Virus record (IMG/VR): IMGVR_UViG_3300021964_000249
Span: 1-34,293 of that record
Length of the DNA: 34,293 nt
Source: a virus
Direction: 5' to 3' (one strand)
The position numbers were made by a program, and so were the translations under genes. Positions 6,784-15,201 of this stretch are shown here, piece by piece. The notes beneath the pieces are model-generated. The model had not been told where the DNA came from and did no database searches. It saw only the letters and a list, made by a program, of their open reading frames with translations. How positions within the stretch are numbered: position 1 is the stretch's first letter; each line of letters begins with the position of its first letter.

Positions 6784-8175
6784 TTATATTTTAAAGTTGG
6801 CAAAGGTATCTTCCGAATCTCTATCGCCAAATTTATTTATTGGTTTATCGGGAATTGGGTCTGACATAATATCTGCCTGAGCCGATTCCTCCACATCATA
6901 TAGTTTCATGCGGGAACGGTCCACACCAATCACAAATCTTTTGTATTTGGTAGGATCGTTATAACGATTTTTCAATTGTTTTACCAACATTTGGCCAAGT
7001 TCCTCTAGTTCCTCTGTTGAAATAAGAGCGAACATAAGGTCTGCCGTAGCTGGTAACCCAAATGATTCAGATGTATCCTCTAGTCCGACATCGGTATTTG
7101 AATACCCAGACCTTGTAGTCTGTGTTGCCGATACTATTGGAACATTGAATTCCACAGCCAAGCCACGCAATTCCTCTGCGATAGCTTTTATGTATGAATA
7201 ACTATTTATACTCCCTCCAAGCCCACGCATGCGGCTAGAGGCACAAATATTTAAATAGTCGATATATATCATATCTGGCTTAAATGCTTTTTTAAGTTTT
7301 AATTCGTTTAGTAATGCTCTGAAATGTCCGGTATGAGCAGAGCCTGTAGGATATTCCTTAATGATTAGTTTACCTATAGAGGCTTGAGCGATTTTCTGTA
7401 TTTTACTATCAAAGGCATGTTTACCAATTCTCTGTAATTGTTCAATAGGTAAATCCATTAGGTTTGCATCGATACGCTCTGCGATTCTTTCTTCTGCCAT
7501 TTCCATGGTAATATATAAAACATTTTTGCCTTGCTGTAGGACTGATGCAGCACAGTGACACATAAATAACGATTTACCGACACCAGTCCCTGCAAGAGCA
7601 ATATTTAAAGTTTTATTAGGTAATCCACCCTTTGTTATTTTATTGAAATAATCCAAATCAAAAGGGGTCCTAGATTCTTTTTTGTTATAGAAATCAAATC
7701 GTTCATCAGAATCATCAATATAATCATGACCTATTTGTTGGTCAAATGAAACACCGAGTGCTTCTGATAGTATTTCTGGTATGGAACCTTCTGTTCGTTC
7801 ACCATCTCTACCATCAATAATACCAATTGAATCCATTATAGCATTATGGACTGCTCTATCGCGACACCACTTTTCAGATTCTCTGATTAGATATTCTGTA
7901 TCGATATCTGATTTGATAGCGATTTCATTGATTAATGTAGAAGCATTATTTAATACATCATCTGGTGCACTTACCTTTCGTAACTCTAATTGTAATACCT
8001 TAGAAGTAGGTAAAATATTATGCTGATGTACAAATTTAGTTATAAGGTCAAATACAACCTTATGTGTACCTTCAAAGTATTCTTTCTTTAAATATGGTAC
8101 AACTCTTCTGCAATAATCCTCATTGTTGAGGAGATGATTCAGTATGTGTGTCTGTAGATGATTCGTTATTTCCAA
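6784..8175 (-). CDS. 41: Replicative DNA helicase (gp41, DnaB family)
   Basis: About 463 residues. The hexameric helicase unwinds DNA ahead of the phage polymerase and acts with a primase. An N-terminal helical DnaB-type domain (NNEDYCRRVVPYLKKEYF) precedes the RecA-like motor. The motor has Walker A ALAGTGVGKSLF, Walker B MIYIDYLN and VPIVSATQTTRSG. No ATG is available upstream of the conserved region. In-frame TTG codons at 8181 and 8175 are the candidates, the latter about seven bases after AAGGA, so I choose TTG 8175. The gene overlaps the 3' end of the upstream small gene by some 55 bases. Order uvsX, small gene, gp41 follows T4. Confidence 0.93.
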   Translation of the reverse strand: MEITNHLQTHILNHLLNNEDYCRRVVPYLKKEYFEGTHKVVFDLITKFVHQHNILPTSKVLQLELRKVSAPDDVLNNASTLINEIAIKSDIDTEYLIRESEKWCRDRAVHNAIMDSIGIIDGRDGERTEGSIPEILSEALGVSFDQQIGHDYIDDSDERFDFYNKKESRTPFDLDYFNKITKGGLPNKTLNIALAGTGVGKSLFMCHCAASVLQQGKNVLYITMEMAEERIAERIDANLMDLPIEQLQRIGKHAFDSKIQKIAQASIGKLIIKEYPTGSAHTGHFRALLNELKLKKAFKPDMIYIDYLNICASSRMRGLGGSINSYSYIKAIAEELRGLAVEFNVPIVSATQTTRSGYSNTDVGLEDTSESFGLPATADLMFALISTEELEELGQMLVKQLKNRYNDPTKYKRFVIGVDRSRMKLYDVEESAQADIMSDPIPDKPINKFGDRDSEDTFANFKI

Positions 8176-8485
8176 TTCCAATCCTTGCTAATTTATTATC
8201 TTGTCCCCATTCTAAACTGTCGGTAATAATATGTTGTAATACAGCGCCCAGATAATTTTTAAACTCTTCTGATTCATTGAGTTTATCAAAATCATGGTCG
8301 CCGGGGTCTTGTATATTAAATGTAAACCCAAGTGTCGCCATATCAAGTTCCGGGGATTCTTTTATTGATACAGTTCCATAAACAACTATTGCCTCTTTAT
8401 AAATTCCTGTTTTTAATAAAACACCATGGAATTCTGAGTTAGGATTCTCTACAATAGAATAATCCTCATTAGTTATATTATACAC
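8120..8485 (-). CDS. Conserved small protein between uvsX and gp41
   Basis: A 121-residue acidic protein starting with GTG. The Shine-Dalgarno GAGGAG comes from the last codons of uvsX. The sequence has a beta-rich core (GVLLKTGIYKEAIVVYGTVSIKE, split by short loops) followed by a helix (NYLGAVLQHIITDSL) and a Ser/Thr-rich tail. T4-like cyanophages have a comparable small unknown gene at this spot. T4 has gene 40 there, but I see no clear similarity to gp40. Its 3' end overlaps the gp41 start, implying translational coupling, so a role in loading or controlling the helicase is conceivable but unproven. Confidence 0.75.
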   Translation of the reverse strand: MYNITNEDYSIVENPNSEFHGVLLKTGIYKEAIVVYGTVSIKESPELDMATLGFTFNIQDPGDHDFDKLNESEEFKNYLGAVLQHIITDSLEWGQDNKLARIGIGNNESSTDTHTESSPQQ

Positions 8486-8505
8486 TATTCTACTCCTCTT
8501 GTAAA
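8477..8505 (-). promoter_or_regulatory. Probable internal early promoter at the uvsX end
   Basis: Minus-strand TTTACA (8500-8505) within the last uvsX codons, 17 bp spacer, TATAAT (8477-8482). It matches the other early promoters. The -10 box overlaps codons 2-3 of the GTG-started gene, so transcripts from it would serve gp41 and downstream genes rather than that gene. It could be chance. Confidence 0.5.
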
Positions 8506-9545
8506 GTGCTTTCCAAATCTATTTCAAGCATTGGTTTGTGACCAATTGAATAGAATGATTTTACAAACTCTTTAAAGTCTGTGTTTTCAAAGATAGGAGT
8601 CCAGAAAGCTTCTGTAACAGTATCTTTTTCTCTGACCTTAGGGTCGATTATTTCACCAGTGGCTTTGTCCACTGCAGCATACCAGCCCATTGTCGGTTTT
8701 ACTACATAGCCACCAGCCATTGCTACCTCTAACAGTCCAGAGTATTCTGCGATACCACCTTCCCAGGTTACAGAAATAGGTACCTTAGATTTTTCTTTTA
8801 CAAATCTTGATTTTTCTACATTGATTACAAAGTCATAACCTTGAACATTGGTACCTTTTTTCACTTGTCTCCTACCAATAATCCAAATGTTATCAGCAGA
8901 GTAATAGATACCTGTTCCACCTGAAACAATAGCTTTTGGAAATAATCCAATCTCTTGATAGGTATGATTAACAGCAAGTAAAGGGATATTCTTCATAGTA
9001 AGATAAGGAGTGACCATTCTGAATAATCCCTTTAATGCTTTAGCTCTTGACATATCTGCAACTGATTTTTCATTCAGTGCATCTTCTAGTTCTTTTTTCG
9101 ATGCGAGGTTACCAATTGAATCAATCACTACAACAACTTTATCGTCGCGCTCTAGGTTATCCAATTGACCAACCAAATCAAATTTTAGTTGTTCAACATC
9201 AACAATAGGAGTATGTAATACTCTTGAAGTGTCAATACCAAATGATTCAAAATAAGATTGGGGTGAGCCAAACTCTGAATCATAAAATAATAATACAGCA
9301 TCTTCATGTTCCTTTAAATAAGCACCAGCCATTAATAAAGCGAATGATGTTTTGAAATGTTTACTTGGACCAGCCAATACTGTAAGACCAGAGGTTAAAC
9401 CACCATCAACATCACCAGATAAGGCGACATTAATCATAGGTACATCAGTTGTTACTACATCTTTTTGTGTAAAAAATTCTGATTTATCTAGTGTATTTGT
9501 AAATTTGATTTTGCTGTTTTTCTTCAGTTTGTCCATTACTGACAT
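8490..9545 (-). CDS. uvsX: RecA-like recombinase UvsX
   Basis: A 351-residue strand-exchange protein that coats single-stranded DNA and drives recombination-dependent replication. Walker A is GPSKHFKT in LAGPSKHFKTSFALL near residue 60, the phage-type variant. Walker B is VVVVIDSIGN. Later AVNHTYQEIG and VSGGTGIYYSADNIW match UvsX proteins. Length is close to T4 UvsX (about 390). The ribosome site AGGAGGAGA is made from the poly-Arg codons ending the bS21 gene. The stop codon region supplies the Shine-Dalgarno of the next gene. Confidence 0.97.
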   Translation of the reverse strand: MSVMDKLKKNSKIKFTNTLDKSEFFTQKDVVTTDVPMINVALSGDVDGGLTSGLTVLAGPSKHFKTSFALLMAGAYLKEHEDAVLLFYDSEFGSPQSYFESFGIDTSRVLHTPIVDVEQLKFDLVGQLDNLERDDKVVVVIDSIGNLASKKELEDALNEKSVADMSRAKALKGLFRMVTPYLTMKNIPLLAVNHTYQEIGLFPKAIVSGGTGIYYSADNIWIIGRRQVKKGTNVQGYDFVINVEKSRFVKEKSKVPISVTWEGGIAEYSGLLEVAMAGGYVVKPTMGWYAAVDKATGEIIDPKVREKDTVTEAFWTPIFENTDFKEFVKSFYSIGHKPMLEIDLESTLQEE

Positions 9546-9546
9546 A

Positions 9547-9804
9547 TTATCTCCTCCTTCTAGGATTATTCATTGCTTGTTCTTGCATTCTTAATTTTCT
9601 TGTACGGCCTATAGCTTCAGCCTTCTTGCGTTTTCTTTTTGCAGTAGGTTTTTCATAGAATTCTCTCATACGAACCTCTTGCACAATACCTGCTTTATCG
9701 CAGGCTTTACGAAACTTTCTTAAACCAACATCAAACGGCATTGGTTTGGGTGGTTTCCTATCCTTCGGATGTCTATTCCGTGGTGTTAAATCGATACTTG
9801 GCAT
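9547..9804 (-). CDS. rpsU: Ribosomal protein bS21 homologue
   Basis: An 85-residue basic protein. Residues 22-65 match bacterial bS21: [18 protein letters not shown], then [21 protein letters not shown]. bS21 sits near the anti-Shine-Dalgarno end of 16S rRNA on the 30S subunit. Phage copies are known in marine viruses including pelagiphages and may bias ribosomes to phage mRNA. Compared with a typical bS21 (about 70 residues), this one has an extra N-terminal Pro/Lys-rich segment ([14 protein letters not shown]) and an Arg tail. Start: TAATG overlap with the upstream gene plus GGAG. The final Arg codons AGG AGG AGA form the Shine-Dalgarno of uvsX. Confidence 0.93.
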   Translation of the reverse strand: MPSIDLTPRNRHPKDRKPPKPMPFDVGLRKFRKACDKAGIVQEVRMREFYEKPTAKRKRKKAEAIGRTRKLRMQEQAMNNPRRRR

Positions 9805-10226
9805 TATATTTCTCCTTTTATTACTCTTTTTCTCAAATCACTTGTAGAGAATCTGTGTTCTCTTTTATTAAAATAGAATTCGATTCCTCTTTTCTGGCAT
9901 ATATCTTTACCAGTGAAATCAATATCTCTATACTCTTGTCCCATAATTTTTACATCAATATCGTACATTGATAAAATATCTCTTAGTTCATCTTCTGTAT
10001 TATATACTAATATTTCGTCCACATATCTGATTGCATATAGTTGTGCTTGTCGCTCGACAATATTCTGAATGGGTTTGTTTTTCTCTGGTCTGTCAACCGA
10101 TGGGTCATTCTGTAATGCACAAATTAAATAATCACATGCAGTTTTTGCTTCTCTTAACATGGCAACATGACCTGAGTGTAAAAGGTCAAATGTTGAAGCC
10201 GTAATTCCTACTTTTGGATTTTTCAT
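9804..10226 (-). CDS. Cytidylyltransferase (glycerol-3-phosphate type)
   Basis: A 140-residue nucleotidyltransferase. It has the HxGH site as FDLLHSGHV (14-22, His17 and His20) and the late motif [10 protein letters not shown] near residues 126-135, equivalent to the RTxGISTT element of TagD-type enzymes. [11 protein letters not shown] resembles their substrate loop. Family members transfer CMP from CTP to glycerol-3-phosphate or a sugar phosphate, giving a CDP-activated precursor; the acceptor here is unknown. The start overlaps the upstream stop as TAATG. It may feed surface-polymer or nucleotide-sugar chemistry along with the dehydrogenase and epimerase further upstream. Confidence 0.85.
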   Translation of the reverse strand: MKNPKVGITASTFDLLHSGHVAMLREAKTACDYLICALQNDPSVDRPEKNKPIQNIVERQAQLYAIRYVDEILVYNTEDELRDILSMYDIDVKIMGQEYRDIDFTGKDICQKRGIEFYFNKREHRFSTSDLRKRVIKGEI

Positions 10227-10915
10227 TACGAATAAAAGTCCTCAATAAACTTAAATGCAGTTTCCTTATCTTCTATTCCTATTTGGAAATGATTCCTAAC
10301 ACCAACTTCTTCGATATCGGTAATGCCTAATTGTTCACAGAAGGTATATAATTGTTCCTTTCTAGTTTCCAATACCTCGTCTCTTGCGTGTATTTGAACC
10401 TTTAGTGATACTTCATCATCAGTTGTAATCTCTAAAACTGGTTGCATTTTATGCGATGTATTAAACTCTAAAAGATGATGATGTGATTTTACAACAAAGA
10501 CATTTAATCTGCCTTTAAATATATCATAATTTTCCACATACCAATCTGGTAATACCTCGAAATTATCATGTTGACTTCTTTCGAATTCATTAAATAGTTC
10601 ACTCATTTTTGCCATAATAAAACACTCCTTATAATGTCCAGAGACTGAGTTATCTCTTGGGTTGTTATTTGATATTAAATATGATTCAAGTAGAAAAGAT
10701 TGCCAATCCTTTTTCTCTCCAAACCGTTCAAGGTTTCTAGCAATAATGTATAGGTTATCAGTATCGTATTCTTTACTACCGACATGGGAGAGAGCTCTGT
10801 TGCCATTACCCTTTCCAATATATACAAAATTGCCATCTTCCATATAACCATACACATATTGCCCTAAGGTTTCCCAAAAGGCTCCAGGTATAGCGTTATA
10901 ATCATTTTTAAACAT
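10226..10915 (-). CDS. GIY-YIG-like nuclease family protein (LEM-3-like)
   Basis: A 229-residue protein. The N-terminal 90 residues resemble GIY-YIG domains of the LEM-3-like type. VYGY (21-24) stands for GIY, followed by VYIGKGNGNRALSH with YIG at 32-34 and candidate Arg40. LLESYLISNNNP supplies the expected catalytic Glu near residue 77. The remaining 140 residues are of unknown fold (NVFVVKSHHHLLEF, ITTDDEVSLKVQIHARDE). It heads the transcription unit toward uvsX. The ATG is only about two bases from the predicted transcription start, with no ribosome site, so the mRNA looks leaderless. The Gly-Ile-Tyr motif is degenerate, so activity is uncertain. Confidence 0.7.
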   Translation of the reverse strand: MFKNDYNAIPGAFWETLGQYVYGYMEDGNFVYIGKGNGNRALSHVGSKEYDTDNLYIIARNLERFGEKKDWQSFLLESYLISNNNPRDNSVSGHYKECFIMAKMSELFNEFERSQHDNFEVLPDWYVENYDIFKGRLNVFVVKSHHHLLEFNTSHKMQPVLEITTDDEVSLKVQIHARDEVLETRKEQLYTFCEQLGITDIEEVGVRNHFQIGIEDKETAFKFIEDFYS

Positions 10916-10923
10916 ATGTGCCT

Positions 10924-10952
10924 ATTATACCATAAAGCGGACCAAATGTAAA
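10924..10952 (-). promoter_or_regulatory. Early promoter
   Basis: Minus-strand TTTACA (10947-10952), 17 bp spacer, TATAAT (10924-10929), with ACGTG before the -35. The start codon at 10915 falls eight bases after the -10 box. Confidence 0.85.
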
Positions 10953-10956
10953 CACG

Positions 10957-11418
10957 TTATTTAATATATTTTATTCCTTTTTCGTTTAAAGCTGCTCTAT
11001 TCCACATATGACCTTGCTTTGTATCGTCCTTGGATTGCCCAAGATATGGAACGGCGTGGTGGTTATCAATCATCATTTGATTGACATTACCGGCGGCATT
11101 ATTCATTAACCCTTCGTCTAATGTGTATGGGTCTGCAATGAATATTTCTCCTAATATTCTTCCAAACTTACCTTTATCATGTGATACCAAATAGATATCT
11201 CTATACCTTTTTGAACCGGTTAAAAGATTTTTAAGAAATGCTTTTGATTGTAAACCATAAAACTTTTCTTCTAAATCACGAGTCCTAGATTCAGGAGTAT
11301 CAATACCCATCATTCTAACTCTTTGTTTTTTATATATCATACCAAAACCTAAATCGATATCAACATCAACTGTGTCTCCATCGACAATTCTTGTTACATG
11401 AACTTTATATTTGTACAT
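10957..11418 (-). CDS. Staphylococcal-nuclease-like thermonuclease
   Basis: A 153-residue SNase-fold protein. It contains VDGDTVDVDIDLGF (12-25) and QRVRMMGIDTPESR (32-45), then KGKFGRILGEI (82-92). Arg35, Asp40, Thr41, Glu43 and Arg87 fall at the same spacing as the catalytic and calcium-binding residues of S. aureus nuclease, so it is probably active. No signal peptide is seen, so it should act in the cytoplasm, perhaps degrading host DNA or RNA. The start overlaps the GroES-like stop as TAATG. It is the last gene of the operon from 14249. Confidence 0.9.
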   Translation of the reverse strand: MYKYKVHVTRIVDGDTVDVDIDLGFGMIYKKQRVRMMGIDTPESRTRDLEEKFYGLQSKAFLKNLLTGSKRYRDIYLVSHDKGKFGRILGEIFIADPYTLDEGLMNNAAGNVNQMMIDNHHAVPYLGQSKDDTKQGHMWNRAALNEKGIKYIK

Positions 11419-11681
11419 TATTCTTCTCCTATTATTGCTCTAATGTATTCTGATTTTATAATAACTGCAGCCTTTCCGTCCACATTTACAGGCATAGCTT
11501 TATCCCACTCAAGGAAAACTCTTTGACCTCGTGCGATTGAACCATTTGCTCCTGACCCAACTGATAAGACCAAACCAGGTTTGCTTGCATTATCTATTGA
11601 TTCTGTTAATATAATTCCACCAGCTGATTGTGTTTCAGTTGGTACTTCTGTTATTAAGACATTGTCTGCTAACATTTTCAT
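11418..11681 (-). CDS. GroES-like cochaperonin (gp31 analogue)
   Basis: An 87-residue Cpn10-type protein: MKMLADNVLITEVP, then SAGGIILTES (mobile-loop region), GLVLSVGSGA and AAVIIKSEYIRAIIGEE. In T4, gp31 replaces host GroES so that GroEL can fold the major capsid protein. This protein is closer to cellular GroES in sequence but could play the same part. The start at 11681 is chosen because AAGGAG lies just upstream; a longer frame beginning at 11717 would overlap the hydrolase gene and lacks family similarity. Located between the SleB-type hydrolase and the thermonuclease. Confidence 0.9.
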   Translation of the reverse strand: MKMLADNVLITEVPTETQSAGGIILTESIDNASKPGLVLSVGSGANGSIARGQRVFLEWDKAMPVNVDGKAAVIIKSEYIRAIIGEE

Positions 11682-11691
11682 AGTATTCTCC

Positions 11692-12234
11692 TTACTTATA
11701 AAATAAATGATTATCAATTAAAACTGTATGCTCTAATTGACTTGTCCAATAAGGATAAACCTTATCACTGTGATACCAAAGTGAACCTTCAGTAATGTCT
11801 GGGTATTCGCCAGACAATACCATATCTGCTACTCTGATTGAATTTAACCATGTAATTGAATCAACAGGTTCATCTGATTTACCATCACAGAACCAACTAA
11901 ATTGACATTGATGTCGAACTGGAACCTCAGTTCCTTTCCAATTGATTCTAGTTTTTGCCTGATATATTACGCCACATATTGTATTGGGAAATTGTAAATC
12001 CTCAACTCTATTTATCACTACATGACTCACAGCTATTTGACCAGCAAATGCTTGGTTTTGTGATTCAAAATATATGTTTTGTGCTAAACAATATCTACTT
12101 TCATCGTATTCTGACTCACTTGCTTTTAATGTTGATGGTAATAATAATATAAACATTAATAATCCACCAAATAACATTCCACCTAAAAATGTTCTAAATA
12201 ATTTTAACCCACCTGGATTTTCTATTTTATTCAC
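11692..12234 (-). CDS. SleB-type cell wall hydrolase (Hydrolase_2 family)
   Basis: A 180-residue protein. Residues 16-33 (FLGGMLFGGLLMFILLLP) form a membrane span or signal peptide, with a possible cleavage site after TLKA at residue 38. The mature part has CLAQNIYFESQNQAFAG and VSHVVINRV, typical of SleB/CwlJ-type hydrolases with the catalytic Glu in YFES (Glu58). It also has CQFSWFCDG and SLWYHSDKVYPYW. Likely peptidoglycan hydrolysis, so an endolysin candidate exported or membrane-tethered by its own N-terminus. It starts with GTG, with GGAG eight bases upstream, and overlaps the epimerase gene by eight bases. No holin is recognised nearby. Confidence 0.88.
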   Translation of the reverse strand: MNKIENPGGLKLFRTFLGGMLFGGLLMFILLLPSTLKASESEYDESRYCLAQNIYFESQNQAFAGQIAVSHVVINRVEDLQFPNTICGVIYQAKTRINWKGTEVPVRHQCQFSWFCDGKSDEPVDSITWLNSIRVADMVLSGEYPDITEGSLWYHSDKVYPYWTSQLEHTVLIDNHLFYK

Positions 12235-13096
12235 TTAACTTCTCCTTTATATATTCTGGTAATTTTCTTTTGGCTGACCAACCTAACTCTTTTAGTTTTT
12301 CTGTTTTCAGTTCGCCATTCATTCTGTTACCTGGTACTGATGGTATTGGATTTGCCAAAACACCTAGCATATCAACTAGTTCTAGTATTGAATATTTATC
12401 ATCAGAACCAATACCATAATTATCTCCACTACCTTCGAATCCGGCCAATATTAACCCATCGATTATATCATCAATGTGTGTAAAGTTTCTTAGCTGTGTT
12501 CCTGGAAATGTAACAGGTAAACTTGCATTTCCTTCTTTGACCATATTAAGGAATTTAGCAACCACTGTTGCGTATTTACCTGAACCTATTTCATTATCTC
12601 CATACACATTATAAAAATATACGATAGTGTAATCCAATCCATACCATTCAGAATAATTTTTTAGTAATTCTGTATTCTGTGCTTTTGTAAATGCATAAGG
12701 GCTCATATTTCTACCACCACCTTCAGCGAATTTGGTCGAGGAACCAGAGTAGATTAATTTAGCGTCCTGGTGTTTTGCAAAGTCCAATACATAAGGAAAA
12801 CATTTTAGGTTTGAATCAATAACAGTATCCCAATCTGAATATGATTGTTCAACTCTTGCATATTCTCCTAAATGAAATATGTAATCAAATGTTGATTTGT
12901 GATGCTGTAAAGTTCCCATTAAGTCTCTTGGTGTGCCATAATAGTAATGACAGCCTTCATGTTCATTGTCATGCGAACCAGTGGAATAATTGTCCATCGA
13001 TATAACATCATGCCCTTGTTCCAATAGTTTCTTAATTAGATTAGAACCGACAAATCCTGCACCACCGATAACTAATATTCTTTTAGTTGTCTCCAT
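12227..13096 (-). CDS. NAD-dependent nucleotide-sugar epimerase/dehydratase (GalE-like)
   Basis: A 289-residue extended short-chain dehydrogenase. It has GGAGFVGS (11-18, NAD-binding Rossmann loop), MDNYSTG, a catalytic YxxxK as YAFTK (Tyr134, Lys138) with SGSS (117-120), and FPGTQLRNFTHIDD, where the family binds the nucleotide sugar. UDP-glucose 4-epimerase or a UDP-glucuronate epimerase/decarboxylase fits the neighbouring UDP-glucose dehydrogenase. The exact substrate cannot be read. GAGGG precedes the ATG and the gene overlaps the upstream one by 14 bases. At 289 residues it is shorter than typical GalE (about 340), mostly at the C-terminus. Confidence 0.88.
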   Translation of the reverse strand: METTKRILVIGGAGFVGSNLIKKLLEQGHDVISMDNYSTGSHDNEHEGCHYYYGTPRDLMGTLQHHKSTFDYIFHLGEYARVEQSYSDWDTVIDSNLKCFPYVLDFAKHQDAKLIYSGSSTKFAEGGGRNMSPYAFTKAQNTELLKNYSEWYGLDYTIVYFYNVYGDNEIGSGKYATVVAKFLNMVKEGNASLPVTFPGTQLRNFTHIDDIIDGLILAGFEGSGDNYGIGSDDKYSILELVDMLGVLANPIPSVPGNRMNGELKTEKLKELGWSAKRKLPEYIKEKLSE

Positions 13097-14249
13097 ATAT
13101 ATCCCTCGTATAGACCTTTTCTTCTACATCTGTAATATTATCATCGAGCCTATTAGCAACAATAACATCACTTAATTTCTTAAATTTATTTAGTTCAGTT
13201 TCAACCACACAGCCTAGGAACTCTTCGTCCTTACACATTGGCTCATATATAACCACTTTGACCTGTGTAGATAATCGTTCAATAATACCCTCGATTGCAG
13301 AACTTCTAAAGTTATCAGAACCAGATTTCATAGCCATCCTGTATATACCAACAACATTTGGATTTCTTCTTAGTATTTGATTTGCAATCCAATCCTTTCT
13401 GACCTCATTGGAATATACAACTGAACCAACCAAGCGATTTGGTATTCTGTTCTCTTTATAGTTAGCCAATAATTGTTTTGTATCCTTAGGGAAACAATAA
13501 CCACCATAACCAAAACTTGGATTATTATATCCTTGGCCTATCCTATCATCATAACACATACCATCAATAATATCTTTTGAATTTAATTTATGATATTCTG
13601 AATATGTATCTACTTCATTAAAATAAGCAACTCTCATAGCTAGGTAATCATTGGCAAAGAGTTTTATTGCCTCTGCTTCGGTCCAATGTGTTAATATTAC
13701 TGGTGATTCTTTTATTGCAGCATTTGATAAGAGTTGTGCAAATGATTTAGCTACTTTTGGTTTACCACCAACAACAATCCTCGTAGGATTTAAACAATCA
13801 AATAATGCTCTGCCTTCTCTTAAAAACTCTGGACTGAATAATATCCTATCGGTTTCAAACTTTTCATTCATTCGTTTTGTAAACCCAACAGGGACAGTCG
13901 ATTTAATTATAATATGACCTTTACATTTTTCCAATGCATCTCGTATTACAGATTCAACTGAATCAGTATTGAAATAATTTTGTATAGGGCAATAATCAGT
14001 CGGAGTAGCAACAATAACATAATCAGCATTTTCGTATGCCGTTTCTTTATTTGTAGAAGCAGTAAGCGTTAACTCTTCTGATTTTAAAAATTCTGTAATG
14101 AGTTTGTCCTCTATTGGCGATATATTATTTCTGATTTGATTTACCCTTTCAGAATTAATATCCAATATAATAACATTGTTGTGCTGTGATAAAGCAACTC
14201 CATTTGCCATACCGACATAACCAGAACCTACTACTGTTATTTTTTTCAT
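13083..14249 (-). CDS. ugd: UDP-glucose 6-dehydrogenase
   Basis: A 388-residue protein that should oxidise UDP-glucose to UDP-glucuronate with two NAD+. Visible motifs are GSGYVGMANG (8-17, Rossmann loop), STVPVGFT, SPEFLREGRA (substrate binding), EAIKLFAND and the catalytic cysteine in GYGGYCFPKDT (Cys252). Length fits the family. The ATG begins exactly where transcription is predicted to start from the promoter immediately upstream, so its mRNA looks leaderless. Product UDP-glucuronate could be used by the next gene, an epimerase, and then by a glycosyltransferase. Confidence 0.95.
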   Translation of the reverse strand: MKKITVVGSGYVGMANGVALSQHNNVIILDINSERVNQIRNNISPIEDKLITEFLKSEELTLTASTNKETAYENADYVIVATPTDYCPIQNYFNTDSVESVIRDALEKCKGHIIIKSTVPVGFTKRMNEKFETDRILFSPEFLREGRALFDCLNPTRIVVGGKPKVAKSFAQLLSNAAIKESPVILTHWTEAEAIKLFANDYLAMRVAYFNEVDTYSEYHKLNSKDIIDGMCYDDRIGQGYNNPSFGYGGYCFPKDTKQLLANYKENRIPNRLVGSVVYSNEVRKDWIANQILRRNPNVVGIYRMAMKSGSDNFRSSAIEGIIERLSTQVKVVIYEPMCKDEEFLGCVVETELNKFKKLSDVIVANRLDDNITDVEEKVYTRDIYGDN

Positions 14250-14255
14250 TGTTAT

Positions 14256-14284
14256 ATTATACCATTAAAATTGATTTTTGTAAA
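14256..14284 (-). promoter_or_regulatory. Early promoter for ugd operon
   Basis: Minus-strand TTTACA (14279-14284), 17 bp spacer, TATAAT (14256-14261). Six bases separate the -10 box from the ugd ATG. The -35 lies in the end of the upstream gene. Confidence 0.85.
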
Positions 14285-15194
14285 CATATTCCAAAGCTCT
14301 TTCGGCTTCTTTATCAAGTGGTCGTTTTGCATACCAGTTACCAGTATCAATATCCAATTCGCGACACAAATAAGTAATTTCAGATGCTGTAATTGGATAA
14401 TTATTTTTAATTGCATTACCGGCAAGAGCGACCATGATTTGATACATTTTATGATACCAACCAGAACCAGAGATTGTGCGATAATCCTGTTCTAATTGTT
14501 TTGGAAAATAAGGACAGTCTCTATAACCAGTCCATTTGACTTCTGTATTGGTTAATTTATCCTTCATATGTTGCATCATTGCTTCTTGCATTTTCTTTGG
14601 TAACCTATCAAACATAGTATTACCAGAGCTTTCCACATATTCATGTTTTGACATTATATCATCTGGGTCCATAACATTACCCTTAGATGTAAATATAAAA
14701 TTAAATGCATTTTTATAGTCACCAGGAATATAGTACATACGAGATAAATCCTTAGTTTGAATATCACCTACCTCACCTAGTTCTTTATTGAGAGCAAACC
14801 AAAAATGTTTAATATTATCTCTTTGAACATGTTTTGTGAGTGGAAATACCAATCTGAATTTCGGTTGGTTTTCTGTAGATGAGGCAGTGGAGTAACAAAC
14901 AAAATAATGATTATTACATTTGTTTTGAATCCATTCTTCTAAATTGTCAATTGTTCCTTCATAATCATCAACATCAACTGCACACCAGCCACCCCAAGCA
15001 GTAACATTATCATTAGACCTAGTTGTACCAGGTTTATAAATTGCAGGTGACATTAATTCAGCATCTTTTTTATGCTTACGGTCTTTATCAGATAATTTAT
15101 ATAGAACTTTTTCAAAATGATTGAAAGTAGGTAATGAAATACCTTTATCTGTTTTATTATCAAATATAGATTTAAATAGTGTTCCGACAATCAT
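14265..15194 (-). CDS. Primase-polymerase-like (AEP-type) protein
   Basis: A 309-residue protein with features of archaeo-eukaryotic primase/PrimPol proteins. WCAVDVDDYEG (70-80) gives an hDhDD acidic motif. FVCYSTASSTENQPKFRLVFPL (98-119, quoted in part) resembles the strand with motif II followed by a conserved Arg, although the usual His is replaced by Ser. DLSRMYYIPGD (149-159) matches the usual late motif. The C-terminal third (GSGWYHKMYQ, then RPLDKEAERALEYV) resembles PriCT-type helical domains. T4 uses the unrelated DnaG-type gp61, which is not seen in this window; this protein may supply primers for gp41/gp43. Its ATG is one base from the predicted transcript start. Confidence 0.6.
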   Translation of the reverse strand: MIVGTLFKSIFDNKTDKGISLPTFNHFEKVLYKLSDKDRKHKKDAELMSPAIYKPGTTRSNDNVTAWGGWCAVDVDDYEGTIDNLEEWIQNKCNNHYFVCYSTASSTENQPKFRLVFPLTKHVQRDNIKHFWFALNKELGEVGDIQTKDLSRMYYIPGDYKNAFNFIFTSKGNVMDPDDIMSKHEYVESSGNTMFDRLPKKMQEAMMQHMKDKLTNTEVKWTGYRDCPYFPKQLEQDYRTISGSGWYHKMYQIMVALAGNAIKNNYPITASEITYLCRELDIDTGNWYAKRPLDKEAERALEYVYKNQF

Positions 15195-15201
15195 ATGGTA
15201 T

